This document shows, piece by piece, positions 16,401 to 23,688 of a stretch of DNA of 64,000 nucleotides. How positions within the stretch are numbered: the first letter of the stretch is position 1; each line of letters begins with the position of its first letter. The stretch covers positions 332,211-396,210 of the forward strand of contig NZ_JAAVUS010000006.1 of NCBI RefSeq assembly GCF_018449525.1, given 5' to 3'. A program made the position numbers and the translations under genes. Below the pieces are notes generated by a model that searched no databases, was not told the DNA's origin, and was given only the letters and a program-made list of their open reading frames with translations. This DNA comes from Bradyrhizobium sp. dw_78 (GTDB taxonomy: Bacteria; Pseudomonadota; Alphaproteobacteria; Rhizobiales; Xanthobacteraceae).

Positions 16401-16940
16401 CTCCAGCGCTTCGCCGGACAGCTTTGCGCTGTCGGCCAGATATTTGTCGCGATCGGATTTCTTCAAGCTGGATGCATTCGCGAGCCGTGATTTCGGCGTC
16501 TGCAGGCCGATCTTTTCCATGGCGTTGCGGAAAAGCTGGCGGTCCTCGGCTTTGTCGATGGCGTCGGCGGTGGCGCCGATCATTTCGACGTCGAATTTTT
16601 CCAGCGTTCCCCGCCGGCGCAGCGACAGCGCGCAGTTCAGCGCGGTCTGTCCGCCCATGGTCGGCAACAGCGCAAAGCCGCCGGGAATGACGTGACGCTC
16701 TTTCTCGATGATCCTGGCGACGATCTCCGGCGTAATCGGCTCGATATAGGTCGCATCCGCCAATTCCGGGTCGGTCATGATGGTCGCCGGATTGGAATTG
16801 ACGAGGACGACGCGGTAGCCCTCTTCCTTCAGCGCCTTGACCGCCTGCGTGCCTGAATAATCGAATTCGCAGGCCTGGCCGATCACGATAGGACCGGCGC
16901 CGATGATCAGGATGGTGGAGATGTCGGTTCTTTTGGGCAT
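13476..16940 (-). CDS. carB: Carbamoyl-phosphate synthase large subunit
   Basis: 1154 residues, slightly longer than the E. coli enzyme (about 1073). It makes carbamoyl phosphate from bicarbonate, ATP and ammonia delivered by CarA, for arginine and pyrimidines. Two homologous ATP-grasp halves are visible, each opening with a GxGxxxIGQxxEFDY motif (IIGAGPIVIGQACEFDYSG and ILGGGPNRIGQGIEFDY). The C-terminal MGS-like allosteric domain contains FKVLATSGTQRFL. A non-standard insert of about 40 residues (around 150-200) resembles those of other Rhizobiales CarB proteins. carA lies 4 kb away rather than adjacent. Confidence 0.97.
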   Translation of the reverse strand: MPKRTDISTILIIGAGPIVIGQACEFDYSGTQAVKALKEEGYRVVLVNSNPATIMTDPELADATYIEPITPEIVARIIEKERHVIPGGFALLPTMGGQTALNCALSLRRRGTLEKFDVEMIGATADAIDKAEDRQLFRNAMEKIGLQTPKSRLANASSLKKSDRDKYLADSAKLSGEALEAFERQWMLGENERRKRYQEQALGEALMALSEIGLPAIIRPSFTMGGTGGGIAYNKEEFLDIIERGLDASPTNEVLIEESVLGWKEFEMEVVRDKKDNCIIICSIENLDPMGVHTGDSITVAPALTLTDKEYQIMRDASIAVLREIGVETGGSNVQFGVNPADGRMVVIEMNPRVSRSSALASKATGFPIAKVAAKLAVGYTLDEIANDITGGATPASFEPTIDYVVTKIPRFAFEKFPGAATTLTTSMKSVGEVMAIGRTFQESLQKALRGLETGLTGLDEIEIEGLGRGDDKNAIRAALGTPTPDRILQVAQAMRLGWSNEEIFTSCKIDPWFLAEMRGIVEMEARIKANGLPEKAFNLRMLKAMGFSDARLAVLTETTEAEVKAKRHALDVHPVFKRIDTCAAEFASPTAYMYSTYEAPFAGQPADESAPSDKNKVIILGGGPNRIGQGIEFDYCCCHACFALHDAGYETIMVNCNPETVSTDYDTADRLYFEPLTAEDVLEIIATERKNGTLHGVIVQFGGQTPLKLAHALEQADVPILGTSPDAIDLAEDRDRFKRVLDKLRLKQPKNGIAYSVEQARLVAADLGLPLVVRPSYVLGGRAMQIIREETQLSDYLLGTLPELVPGDVKARYPNDKTGQINTVLGKNPLLFDRYLSDATEIDVDCLSDGKDTFVVGIMEHIEEAGIHSGDSACSLPPHSLDAQMIAELERQTRELALGLDVVGLMNVQYAIKDGEIYVLEVNPRASRTVPFVAKVIGTPVAKIAARIMAGEKLADFNLKKRKLDHVGVKESVFPFARFPGVDTVLGPEMRSTGEVMGIAASFEVAFAKSQLGGGTRVPRKGTVFVSVRESDKARIVDAVRLLHSLGFKVLATSGTQRFLTDSGVPTEKVNKVLEGRPHIVDAITNGDIQLVFNTTEGPQALADSRSLRRAALLHKVPYYTTLSGAVAAAQGIRAYLGGDLEVRTLQSYFSET

Positions 16941-17007
16941 TAACTCTCGCGGGCTAGCGAATTAGGCACAAAAAAAAGGCGCGCATACCGCGCGTCCCTC
17001 GAGCCAA

Positions 17008-17056
17008 GAGCGCGATCAGCAAAACTGGTAGCCGATTTTGCGTCCGATCACGCTCT
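17008..17056. repeat. Imperfect palindromic repeat, family B-like
   Basis: Ends are GAGCGCGATCAGC and CGATCACGCTC, with AAAACTGGTAGCCGATTTTG between. The outer arms are nearly complementary, so it can fold as one long hairpin. It resembles the GCATGATC elements at 12049 and 62338. Confidence 0.55.
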
Positions 17057-17197
17057 CATTTTTCATCCATGAGAGCGCAAGACCCAGACGCCAAACCGCC
17101 TGCACTTTGGCGGATCATGCGCCGGCGCGGGTTACCCTCGCGCGCGGTTGGTCTTTAGAACAGATTTTGTAGCCGCGAAAGGGCTTTAAGGCTGGAA

Positions 17198-18370
17198 TCA
17201 ACCGGCAATTTTATGCAATTTCAGCCCCGCGCGGCGTTCACTGAGCAGCAGGACCGCAAGGCCAGCCGCGGCACAGCCACCGCCGACCCAGCCGAGGTCG
17301 GTCGGCGTGAGAACCATCAGGACGACACCTCCCAATGCGCTTCCCAAGGCGAAACCGAAATACATCGCCGAGGCGTTGAGCGACAGCGCAATCATGGCCG
17401 ATTTCGGCTCGATGCGGACGAGGTTTGCGACCTGTCCGGGATAGAAGGTCCAGCCGGAAACGCCCCAGATGAACACGAGGCCAAGAAACAACGGTGACGC
17501 GAGATCGGGCGGCGCAAATTTGAGCGTAGCGGATTGGAGGATGAGCGCCGCCGCGATGCCGCCGACGCCGAGCGCGGCGGTTCGGATCGGGCCGGCCCGG
17601 TCGGTCAATATGCCGCCAAGGGTGTTGCCGATCGCCGCGGCGACGCCGAACACCAGCAACGCCAGGCTGGTGTCCGAGGCTTGAAAACCGAGTTGCTGCA
17701 TCAGCACCGACAAATAGGTGAAAACCGTGAAGCCGCCGACGGCCCAAAGCATCGTGACGACAAGGAAGCGCAACACCTGTCCGTGGCGAGCGATGGCGAT
17801 GCGTTCGGCGAGGCTGGCGACGTGGCGCGGAAGCCCTTTCGGCAGACCGAACACGAGGCCAGCCAGCGCCACCGCGCCCAGCGCGGCGACCATGATGAAG
17901 GTGGAGCGCCATCCAAAGGTATGCCCTACCCAGGCACCGATCGGCGCCCCCACCACGGTCGCGACCGTCATCCCCGAAATGACCAGCGAGATCGCGCGTC
18001 CCTGGCGCTCCGGTGGCGCCACCGCCAGGGCGACGGCCAGCGCCGTCGGCATGCAGAGGCCGGCGCCTACCGCCATCAGCATGCGCGCCGCCATCAGCGT
18101 GACATAGGAGCCGGCCGATATCGCCAGCACGTTGCCGGCGATGAAGCAGGACAGCGAGAAGACCAGCACGGTTTTCCGGTCGAGATTGTTGAAGAGCACC
18201 GCGAGCACCGGGGAGCCGACCGCGTAGGTCAGCGCATAGGCGGTTACCAGCTGGCCGGTCGCCGAGGCGGATATCTGCAGGTCGGACGCGATGGCCGGAA
18301 GCAGGCCGGCGATGACAAAGCTTTCAGTCCCGATCGCGAAGGCCGCGATGGCTAGCCAGAGCACACTCAT
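17198..18370 (-). CDS. MFS efflux transporter (DHA1-like)
   Basis: 390 residues, about 12 membrane spans. Family features include AFAIGTESFVIAGLLPAIA in the first span and the motif-A loop with DRKTVL between spans 2 and 3. Such proton-driven pumps export drugs or sugars; the substrate is unknown. ATG 18370 has GGGGTC upstream; a TTG at 18388 would run into the operator. It is divergent from an ArsR-like regulator, and GTTCA-N8-TGAAC sites lie between them, so it is probably repressed by that regulator. Confidence 0.9.
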   Translation of the reverse strand: MSVLWLAIAAFAIGTESFVIAGLLPAIASDLQISASATGQLVTAYALTYAVGSPVLAVLFNNLDRKTVLVFSLSCFIAGNVLAISAGSYVTLMAARMLMAVGAGLCMPTALAVALAVAPPERQGRAISLVISGMTVATVVGAPIGAWVGHTFGWRSTFIMVAALGAVALAGLVFGLPKGLPRHVASLAERIAIARHGQVLRFLVVTMLWAVGGFTVFTYLSVLMQQLGFQASDTSLALLVFGVAAAIGNTLGGILTDRAGPIRTAALGVGGIAAALILQSATLKFAPPDLASPLFLGLVFIWGVSGWTFYPGQVANLVRIEPKSAMIALSLNASAMYFGFALGSALGGVVLMVLTPTDLGWVGGGCAAAGLAVLLLSERRAGLKLHKIAG

Positions 18371-18380
18371 AGCGACCCCA

Positions 18381-18449
18381 TTGTTCAAAATTCATTGAAC
18401 AATTGGATGGAATAAACATCATTGTCAATTAGTTCAATAAATCTTGAAC
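18381..18449. promoter_or_regulatory. Two matched operator-like palindromes between MFS and ArsR-like genes
   Basis: Site 1 (18381-18402) is TTGTTCA-N8-TGAACAA. Site 2 (18432-18449) is GTTCA-N8-TGAAC. Both share the same five-base arms and eight-base spacer, with centres about 49 bp apart. Site 1 lies 11 bp upstream of the MFS start. The arrangement suits two dimers of the adjacent ArsR-like protein. Confidence 0.7.
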
Positions 18450-18486
18450 ATTGAAGTCGTTGCGGCTTGGCGTTATTTTGTTGGCG

Positions 18487-18834
18487 ATGTCGCGTTTACC
18501 CGTCCATCCGACCCGGGATCAGATTGAGCTGCCGCTGGTGCTTGATTGCCTCAGCGACCCGACGCGGCTGGCGATCGTGTGCAGCCTGGCCGAGCATGAG
18601 GAGGCCGCGACCGAGCTTTGCTGCGGGGATTTCTACAACTTCGCCGGTAAATCCAATCTTGCGTATCATTTCGCGCGGTTGCGCGAAGCGGGTCTGGTCA
18701 AGACCCGCATCGAAGGCACGACACGGTACATGAGGCTGCGCCGCGACGATCTCGACGCGCGTTTTCCGGGCCTGATAGGCGCTGTTTTGCAGGCGGCCGC
18801 GCGCGAAGCGAAGGGCCGTGATCCGGTCAGCTAG
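18487..18834 (+). CDS. ArsR-like winged-helix transcriptional regulator
   Basis: About 115 residues. The winged helix follows the ArsR pattern: LDCLSDPTRLAIVCSL, then GKSNLAYHFARLREAGLVKT as recognition helix and TRYMRLRRDDLDARFPG as wing and tail. There are two adjacent cysteines (ELCCGD) just ahead of the recognition helix, a place where ArsR proteins often sense metals or thiols. ATG 18487 is chosen; a TTG at 18451 would overlap operator site 2. It is divergent from the MFS pump it probably controls. Confidence 0.85.
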   Translation: MSRLPVHPTRDQIELPLVLDCLSDPTRLAIVCSLAEHEEAATELCCGDFYNFAGKSNLAYHFARLREAGLVKTRIEGTTRYMRLRRDDLDARFPGLIGAVLQAAAREAKGRDPVS

Positions 18835-18855
18835 AACAATCATGCTGCAGGGGAT

Positions 18856-18932
18856 TGGAGGCCCAGCCTGGATTTGAACCAGGATAAGGAGCGATGCACT
18901 GCTCCCGCGTCAACGCTTTCCGCCACCGGGCC
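18856..18932 (-). tRNA. tRNA-like gene with an 8-nt anticodon loop; possible tRNA pseudogene
   Basis: On the minus strand 77 nt fold as a cloverleaf: acceptor GGCCCGG with CTGGGCC (one G-T pair), D arm GCG/CGC with an 11-nt loop, anticodon stem GGAGC/GCTCC, short variable loop TTAT, perfect T arm CCTGG-TTCAAAT-CCAGG, discriminator T and encoded CCA. The anticodon loop AGTGCATC has eight bases instead of seven, and the D loop lacks the conserved GG. Depending on register the anticodon would read TGC (Ala) or GCA (Cys). It is either a non-canonical tRNA or a decayed copy. Confidence 0.6.
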
Positions 18933-18986
18933 ACAGCCATCATCGCCAATTGTCCCGCGGCGGGCCACGCCTAACGGCGATTAACC

Positions 18987-19694
18987 CTAACCCGCAGCTT
19001 GATCCGTGGGCCGCGCCACGAATGTCATGCGCCACGGATTGTGCCCGATATTCGAAGGCGCCCGCGAGGCGGTAAATCCGCCGGCGGCAAGCTTGGCGAT
19101 CATCTCGGCTTCGCTATAGCGTCGCAGGCCGACGCGTGAGCGCAGTTGGCGGTAGTCCGACAGCGCGGTGCTGATCAGCCCGATCAGGGCGTCGCGCAGA
19201 AAGCCGTGGGTCGCCGCGAAACGCAGCAGCGCGAAGACGTCCCTGGGCATGCCGACTTCCGGGCGCAGGATATCGCCCAAAATCAGCCACCCTCCGGGTT
19301 TCAAGAGTCGGCGCACGACCGCGAATGCGGTGTCGAGTTCGGCCGGCGTCATATATTGAACCACCGAGTTCATGACCGCGAGATCGACCGACTTTTCCCG
19401 CATTTGCCGGAGGTCTTCCAGCGAACGCACCCTGATCTTGGTGTTGGGCGCGAAACGCGCGATCAGCCGGCCACGCACGCCCGGCGCGGGCTCAGCCAGG
19501 ATCAGCGCGCCGCAGGCATCCGCTACTTTTGCCGCGGATAGCGCTTCTCCGCAGGCGTAATCGAGCACCACGGCGTCCGGAGAGGGGATATAATCGATGA
19601 TATCCTTCGCAATCAGTCGAAAATGCAGGTCGCGGTGGAGCTTGCTGACATAAATCGTATGCGTGGAATCGTAATAATCGATCCAGTCGTCCAT
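18987..19694 (-). CDS. Class I SAM-dependent methyltransferase
   Basis: 235 residues from ATG 19692-19694; a GTG two codons upstream is also possible. Motif I is VVLDYACGEALSA (about 43-55). It is followed by the acidic strand end (LILAEPAP) and the post-I segment SVDLAVMNSVVQYM; then LLKPGGWLILGDI, a clear motif III. The substrate is unknown; the C-terminal half (RRYSEAEMIAKLAAGGF) resembles small-molecule methyltransferases. Single gene between the tRNA-like locus and dps. Confidence 0.85.
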   Translation of the reverse strand: MDDWIDYYDSTHTIYVSKLHRDLHFRLIAKDIIDYIPSPDAVVLDYACGEALSAAKVADACGALILAEPAPGVRGRLIARFAPNTKIRVRSLEDLRQMREKSVDLAVMNSVVQYMTPAELDTAFAVVRRLLKPGGWLILGDILRPEVGMPRDVFALLRFAATHGFLRDALIGLISTALSDYRQLRSRVGLRRYSEAEMIAKLAAGGFTASRAPSNIGHNPWRMTFVARPTDQAAG

Positions 19695-19816
19695 CGTCAC
19701 AGGGGTCCGGCAAAACAGGGGTTCCGGTCCAGGAACCGGTCGATACGTGATGCGTTAGTTGTTTGGCGAGCCGTGATTGCCGCCAAGTTCCGGGTTTCCT
19801 AACAGGAAGGTTCATC

Positions 19817-20344
19817 GTGAGCAAAGCCAAGTCTGACAAAACCTCTCCCGATCTCGATACGCCGACCGACCTGCCGTCCGCCGCGGTGGACAAGATCTCG
19901 GCCGCGCTCAATACGCTGCTGGCCGATGCCTTTGCGCTGTACCTGAAGACCAAGAATTTCCACTGGCATGTCAGCGGCCGACATTTTCATGATTATCATC
20001 TGATGCTCGACGAGCAGTCGGATGCGATCTTCGCCACCACGGATCAATTGGCCGAGCGGGTGCGCAAGCTGGGTGGCACCACGCTGCGCTCGATCGGGCA
20101 GGTCAGCAAGTTGCAGACCATCAAGGACAATGACGAGGACTATGTGCCGCCGCGCGAAATGCTGCGCGAACTGATGGAAGACAACAAGCATGTCGCAGCC
20201 GCGATGCGAAAGGCGCATGCGCTGTGCGACGAGCATGGGGATTCCGGCTCCGCCGGGTTGCTCGAAACCTTTATCGACGAGACCGAGCGCCGCACCTGGT
20301 TCCTGTTCGAAGCCAGCCGCCAGGAAGGCAGCAACGCGGCTTAA
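19817..20344 (+). CDS. dps: Dps-type ferritin, DNA-protecting protein
   Basis: 175 residues from GTG 19817, which has AGGAAGG at proper spacing. Dps dodecamers oxidise and store iron with hydrogen peroxide and shield DNA. The ferroxidase residues of the family are present in NFHWHVSGRHFHDYHLMLDE and DAIFATTDQLAERVRKLGG. The N-terminal tail (SKAKSDKTSPDLDTPTD) is charged and probably disordered. A 13-bp stem hairpin lies just downstream. Confidence 0.93.
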   Translation: MSKAKSDKTSPDLDTPTDLPSAAVDKISAALNTLLADAFALYLKTKNFHWHVSGRHFHDYHLMLDEQSDAIFATTDQLAERVRKLGGTTLRSIGQVSKLQTIKDNDEDYVPPREMLRELMEDNKHVAAAMRKAHALCDEHGDSGSAGLLETFIDETERRTWFLFEASRQEGSNAA

Positions 20345-20366
20345 ACATGTCATTCCGGACGATGCC

Positions 20367-20395
20367 AACGGGGCCGCGCCAAGCGCGGCCCCGTT
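20367..20395. terminator. Strong hairpin between dps and thioesterase gene
   Basis: AACGGGGCCGCGC (20367-20379) pairs with GCGCGGCCCCGTT (20383-20395) with a three-base loop. No long T tract follows, but it sits between convergent genes and probably stops transcription from both. Confidence 0.7.
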
Positions 20396-20408
20396 GGGTA
20401 TCAGCGCC

Positions 20409-20930
20409 TCACATTCCCACTATTTCCTTGCCCATTGTTTCCCTGGGAATCTCGAAAACCAGGCAGGTCGTGGTGGCATGCGCCAGCAGACGGCCTTTGG
20501 CGTCGGTGATGCGAGCTTCGGCGGTGGCGGCGCGGCGCCCGACATTGAGCGTGCGGCCCTCGGTGCGGACCGTTCCGGTATCCTTGGTCATGCCTCGGAT
20601 GAAGCTGATCTTGAATTCGAGCGTGGTGTAGCCGGTGCCTACCGGCAGCGTGGAATGGACCGCGAGCCCCATCGCCGAATCCAGCAGGATCGCGGCGTAG
20701 CCGCCATGCACCGAGCCGATCGGATTGTAGTGCCGGATGCCGGGAACGCTGTGCAGCACCACGGCGCCAGGCTCGGCCGTGCAATCGAATGGCTCCACGC
20801 CCTGCATGATCGGCGGCTCCGGCAACCGGCCTTCGAAGATGGCGCGGACGAAATCGATGCCGGCCATCGACGCCAGGACTTCGGTCGAAGTGACGCCGTA
20901 TCCGGGCTTGCCGGCGGTGCTGTCGGGCAT
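20409..20930 (-). CDS. PaaI-like hotdog-fold thioesterase
   Basis: 173 residues. The hotdog signature GSVHGGYAAILLDSAMGLAV is clear, with the catalytic Asp in LLDSAMG, followed by YTTLEFKISFIRGM. Members hydrolyse acyl-CoA thioesters in the cytoplasm; substrate unknown. Convergent with dps. Confidence 0.88.
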   Translation of the reverse strand: MPDSTAGKPGYGVTSTEVLASMAGIDFVRAIFEGRLPEPPIMQGVEPFDCTAEPGAVVLHSVPGIRHYNPIGSVHGGYAAILLDSAMGLAVHSTLPVGTGYTTLEFKISFIRGMTKDTGTVRTEGRTLNVGRRAATAEARITDAKGRLLAHATTTCLVFEIPRETMGKEIVGM

Positions 20931-21004
20931 GGGACGGTTTCCTTATTCAATGACAACCATCATACAAAATGTGGCATGACTGCACCAGTGCCCTTGAAAT
21001 ACGG

Positions 21005-21082
21005 CACATCGTCCTGCCCGGTTTTGATCCGAGCATCTATCATTTGTCAAAAAAGCGATTGCCGGAGCAGGTCCGGCAATGA
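21005..21082. repeat. Dispersed repeat, family C (GCCGGA...TCCGGCAATGAC type)
   Basis: Contains GATTGCCGGAGCAGGTCCGG then CAATGAC, with a diverged left half (GTCCTGCCCGGTTTTGATCC). Related sequences occur at 33096-33172, 46495-46590 and 55430-55495. Located directly after carA, where the inner stem may act as a terminator. Confidence 0.55.
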
Positions 21083-21089
21083 CAGTGCG

Positions 21090-22280
21090 TTACGCGCGCT
21101 TTTTGTCGCGCATCAGGTCCGCGAACCGCTTGAACAGATAATGCGAGTCGCGCGGGCCGGGCGAAGCCTCGGGATGGTACTGCACCGAGAACACCGGCTT
21201 GCCGTCGAGCTGGATGCCGCAATTCGAGCCGTCGAACAGCGAGATGTGGGTTTGCGTCGCGCCCTTGGGCAGGGTTGCCTGATCCACCGCAAAACCGTGG
21301 TTCATCGAGGTGATCTCCACCTTGCCGGTGGTCTCGTCCTTGACCGGATGATTGGCGCCGTGATGGCCCTGGTGCATCTTTTTGGTCTTGGCGCCGACGG
21401 CAAGGCCCAGCATCTGATGGCCGAGGCAAATGCCGAACGTCGGCGTGCCCGAATCAATCACTTTCCTGATCACCGGCACCGCATATTTGCCGGTCTCGGC
21501 GGGATCGCCCGGGCCATTCGACAGGAACACGCCGTCCGGCTTCATCGCCAGGATATCTTCGGCGGACGTGGTCGCGGGCACCACCGTGATCTTGCAGCCG
21601 ACCCCGGCCAGCAGCCGCAGGATGTTGCGCTTGACGCCGTAATCGATGGCGACGACGTTGAATTGAGGGGCGGTTTGCCGGCCGAAGCCCTCGTTCCAGG
21701 TCCACGCTGTTTCATCCCAGGTGAAACGCTGGCCGGAGGTGACCATTGGCACCAGATCCATGCCTTCGAGACCGGGCCATTCGCGCGCTTCTTCCTTGAG
21801 GCCATGCAGATCGAACTGGCCGTCCTTGGAATGGGCAATGACGGCGTTCGGCATGCCCTTGGAGCGGATCAGCGCGGTCAGCGCGCGGGTATCGATGCCG
21901 GACAGGCCGATGATGCCGCGCGCCTTCAGCCATTGGTCGAGGTGCCGCGTGGCGCGGTAATTCGAGGGATCGGTAATGGCGCTGCGCAGGATCACGCCGC
22001 GCGCGCCGGGCGTCGCCGCCATGTTCACCGTCTCGATGTCTTCGTCGTTGGTGCCGACGTTGCCGATATGCGGGAAAGTGAAGGTGATGAGCTGGCCGGC
22101 ATAAGAGGGATCGGTGAGGATCTCCTCGTAGCCGGTCATCGCGGTATTGAAGCAGACCTCGCCGACGGCGTGGCCTTCGGCGCCGAGGCCAAAGCCTTCC
22201 AGCACGGTGCCATCGGCCAGCACGAGGAGCGCGGTCGGCTTGTGGTCCGGCCAGGCTGAAGCGTTTTCAGATGTCGTCAT
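21090..22280 (-). CDS. carA: Carbamoyl-phosphate synthase small subunit
   Basis: 396 residues from ATG 22278-22280. It hydrolyses glutamine and channels ammonia to CarB. The N-terminal CPSase domain starts TALLVLADGTVLEG, with NTAMTGYEEILTDPSYAGQ. The class I amidotransferase domain carries the nucleophile Cys in FGICLGHQMLGLA and the His/Glu pair in YHPEASPGP. carB lies downstream on the same strand but separated by about 4 kb of unrelated genes, so the two are not one simple operon. Confidence 0.96.
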   Translation of the reverse strand: MTTSENASAWPDHKPTALLVLADGTVLEGFGLGAEGHAVGEVCFNTAMTGYEEILTDPSYAGQLITFTFPHIGNVGTNDEDIETVNMAATPGARGVILRSAITDPSNYRATRHLDQWLKARGIIGLSGIDTRALTALIRSKGMPNAVIAHSKDGQFDLHGLKEEAREWPGLEGMDLVPMVTSGQRFTWDETAWTWNEGFGRQTAPQFNVVAIDYGVKRNILRLLAGVGCKITVVPATTSAEDILAMKPDGVFLSNGPGDPAETGKYAVPVIRKVIDSGTPTFGICLGHQMLGLAVGAKTKKMHQGHHGANHPVKDETTGKVEITSMNHGFAVDQATLPKGATQTHISLFDGSNCGIQLDGKPVFSVQYHPEASPGPRDSHYLFKRFADLMRDKKRA

Positions 22281-22563
22281 GAACGCATTACATAATCGTC
22301 GCATCCGTGCCCGTCAAAGCCGGAAAGCACGGAATCCCGCGCGTCAGCCGATATTCGACCGCCGGAAAGGGGATTTTAAGGTGCGTCCCCCGTATTCGGC
22401 CGAATTTCATCAATTCCGACGTACTGGACGCCCGCGCATGGAAAACACGCTCGCCTATTGGCTGCGAAGCTAGAATGATCAACTTGAAGTTCCTGCACGG
22501 CGGTTGTCTCGGTGGCGCGAACAGCCTAGATCAGGCGCGTGAGGCGCCATAGAGGACGGGAAA

Positions 22564-23019
22564 ATGCTGCGCGACGACATCAATAATGCGGTCAAGGACG
22601 CGATGAAGGCAAAGGACGAGCGCAAGCTCTCCACGCTGCGCATGGTCAATTCGACCATCAAGAACGCCGACATCGATGCGCGCGGCCAGAGCAAGCCGCC
22701 GCTCAGCGACAGTGACCTGCTGGGCGTGCTGCAGAAGATGATCAAGCAGCGCCAGGAATCCGTCGAGCTCTACGAGAAGGGCGGCCGCGCCGAGCTTGCA
22801 GCCCAGGAGCGCGAGGAGATCGCGATCATCTCCGCTTACTTGCCGAAGCAGATGTCGGACGACGACGTGAAGGCCGCGATCGCCTCGATCATCGCCGAGA
22901 CCGGCGCCTCCGGGATCAAGGACATTGGCAAGGTCATCGGCGCGCTGAAGGCGAAATATGCGGGCCAGATGGATTTCGGCAAGGCCAGCGGCCTGGTGAA
23001 GGCGGCGCTGACCGGATAA
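22564..23019 (+). CDS. GatB/YqeY-domain protein
   Basis: 151 residues, the full length of the family. It resembles the C-terminal tail domain of the GatB amidotransferase subunit, a helical tRNA-binding module. MLRDDINNAVKDAMKAKDER and LSTLRMVNSTIKNADIDARG are typical, as are ISAYLPKQMSDDDVKAAI and the GKVIGALKAKYAG end. It is divergent from carA, a common neighbour. Its role as a stand-alone protein is not established. Confidence 0.9.
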   Translation: MLRDDINNAVKDAMKAKDERKLSTLRMVNSTIKNADIDARGQSKPPLSDSDLLGVLQKMIKQRQESVELYEKGGRAELAAQEREEIAIISAYLPKQMSDDDVKAAIASIIAETGASGIKDIGKVIGALKAKYAGQMDFGKASGLVKAALTG

Positions 23020-23120
23020 TCCGATGCTCGCGGAAGCCTTCACTTAAGACAAGACCACTCAATACAAGACCGCCGCTCCCGGATGGAAGCGGCGGCCGTA
23101 GAAGCAGCAAATAACGAAGC

Positions 23121-23534
23121 TTAGCTGTTGCGCAATCCTTCGGCCGCGCGCTTCCACTGCGTCACGTTGTCGGCGATCATCCGCGTCGATTTCATCGCGG
23201 CCTGGCTCAGCTGGGCATAGCCCGAAATTTCGCGCTGCACGCGCTGGCCCTCGGCATGAAGCAGCTCACGCAGGCTTTCCAGTTCGCCGATCAGGTTTTC
23301 GATTTCCGAAAGCGACGTCCCGGCCACGCGCTGGATCAGCGAGTTGACGTTGTTGACGGTCGCCTCATGGGTCGGCTCCAGCACTTCCGGGCCGGGTGCT
23401 GCATTCGGCGCCGGACGGCGCAAATAGGCGATATCGTTGCGTACGAAATCGCGGATGCCGGCTTCGACTTCCGTGACGGCGTCGAGATTGCTGTCCACTT
23501 CGGTTGATTCAACTTTTTCAGAACGAACGTTCAT
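23121..23534 (-). CDS. Hypothetical helical protein
   Basis: 137 residues, strongly helical and acidic. The first 50 residues are variable and Pro/Ala-rich around 40-50. From about 60 onward there are heptad-like stretches (SLIQRVAGTSLSEIENLIGE, then LESLRELLHAEGQRVQ), suggesting a coiled coil. No signal peptide or catalytic motif. It looks like a soluble alphaproteobacterial hypothetical; no function can be named. Confidence 0.7.
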   Translation of the reverse strand: MNVRSEKVESTEVDSNLDAVTEVEAGIRDFVRNDIAYLRRPAPNAAPGPEVLEPTHEATVNNVNSLIQRVAGTSLSEIENLIGELESLRELLHAEGQRVQREISGYAQLSQAAMKSTRMIADNVTQWKRAAEGLRNS

Positions 23535-23688
23535 CGACTAACCCCTGTTTCGCGTTGAGCGAGCGCGGACTCCCCCGCACGACGAAAGATAAGTGGTTCT
23601 ATCTGCGCTGCCGATTTTGGCCGCATCGGGGCCAATATGCGGCAATGGTCGATCTTTAACGCGGCTCAACACGCTGTTAACCTTGTGT

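Noticed and set aside
18856..18932. Selenocysteine tRNA
   Set aside because: The variable loop has four bases and the acceptor stem seven pairs; tRNA-Sec has a long variable arm and an 8-bp acceptor.
20190..22259. 689-codon plus-strand frame across the thioesterase and carA
   Set aside because: Antisense to two recognised genes; no ribosome binding site or domain.
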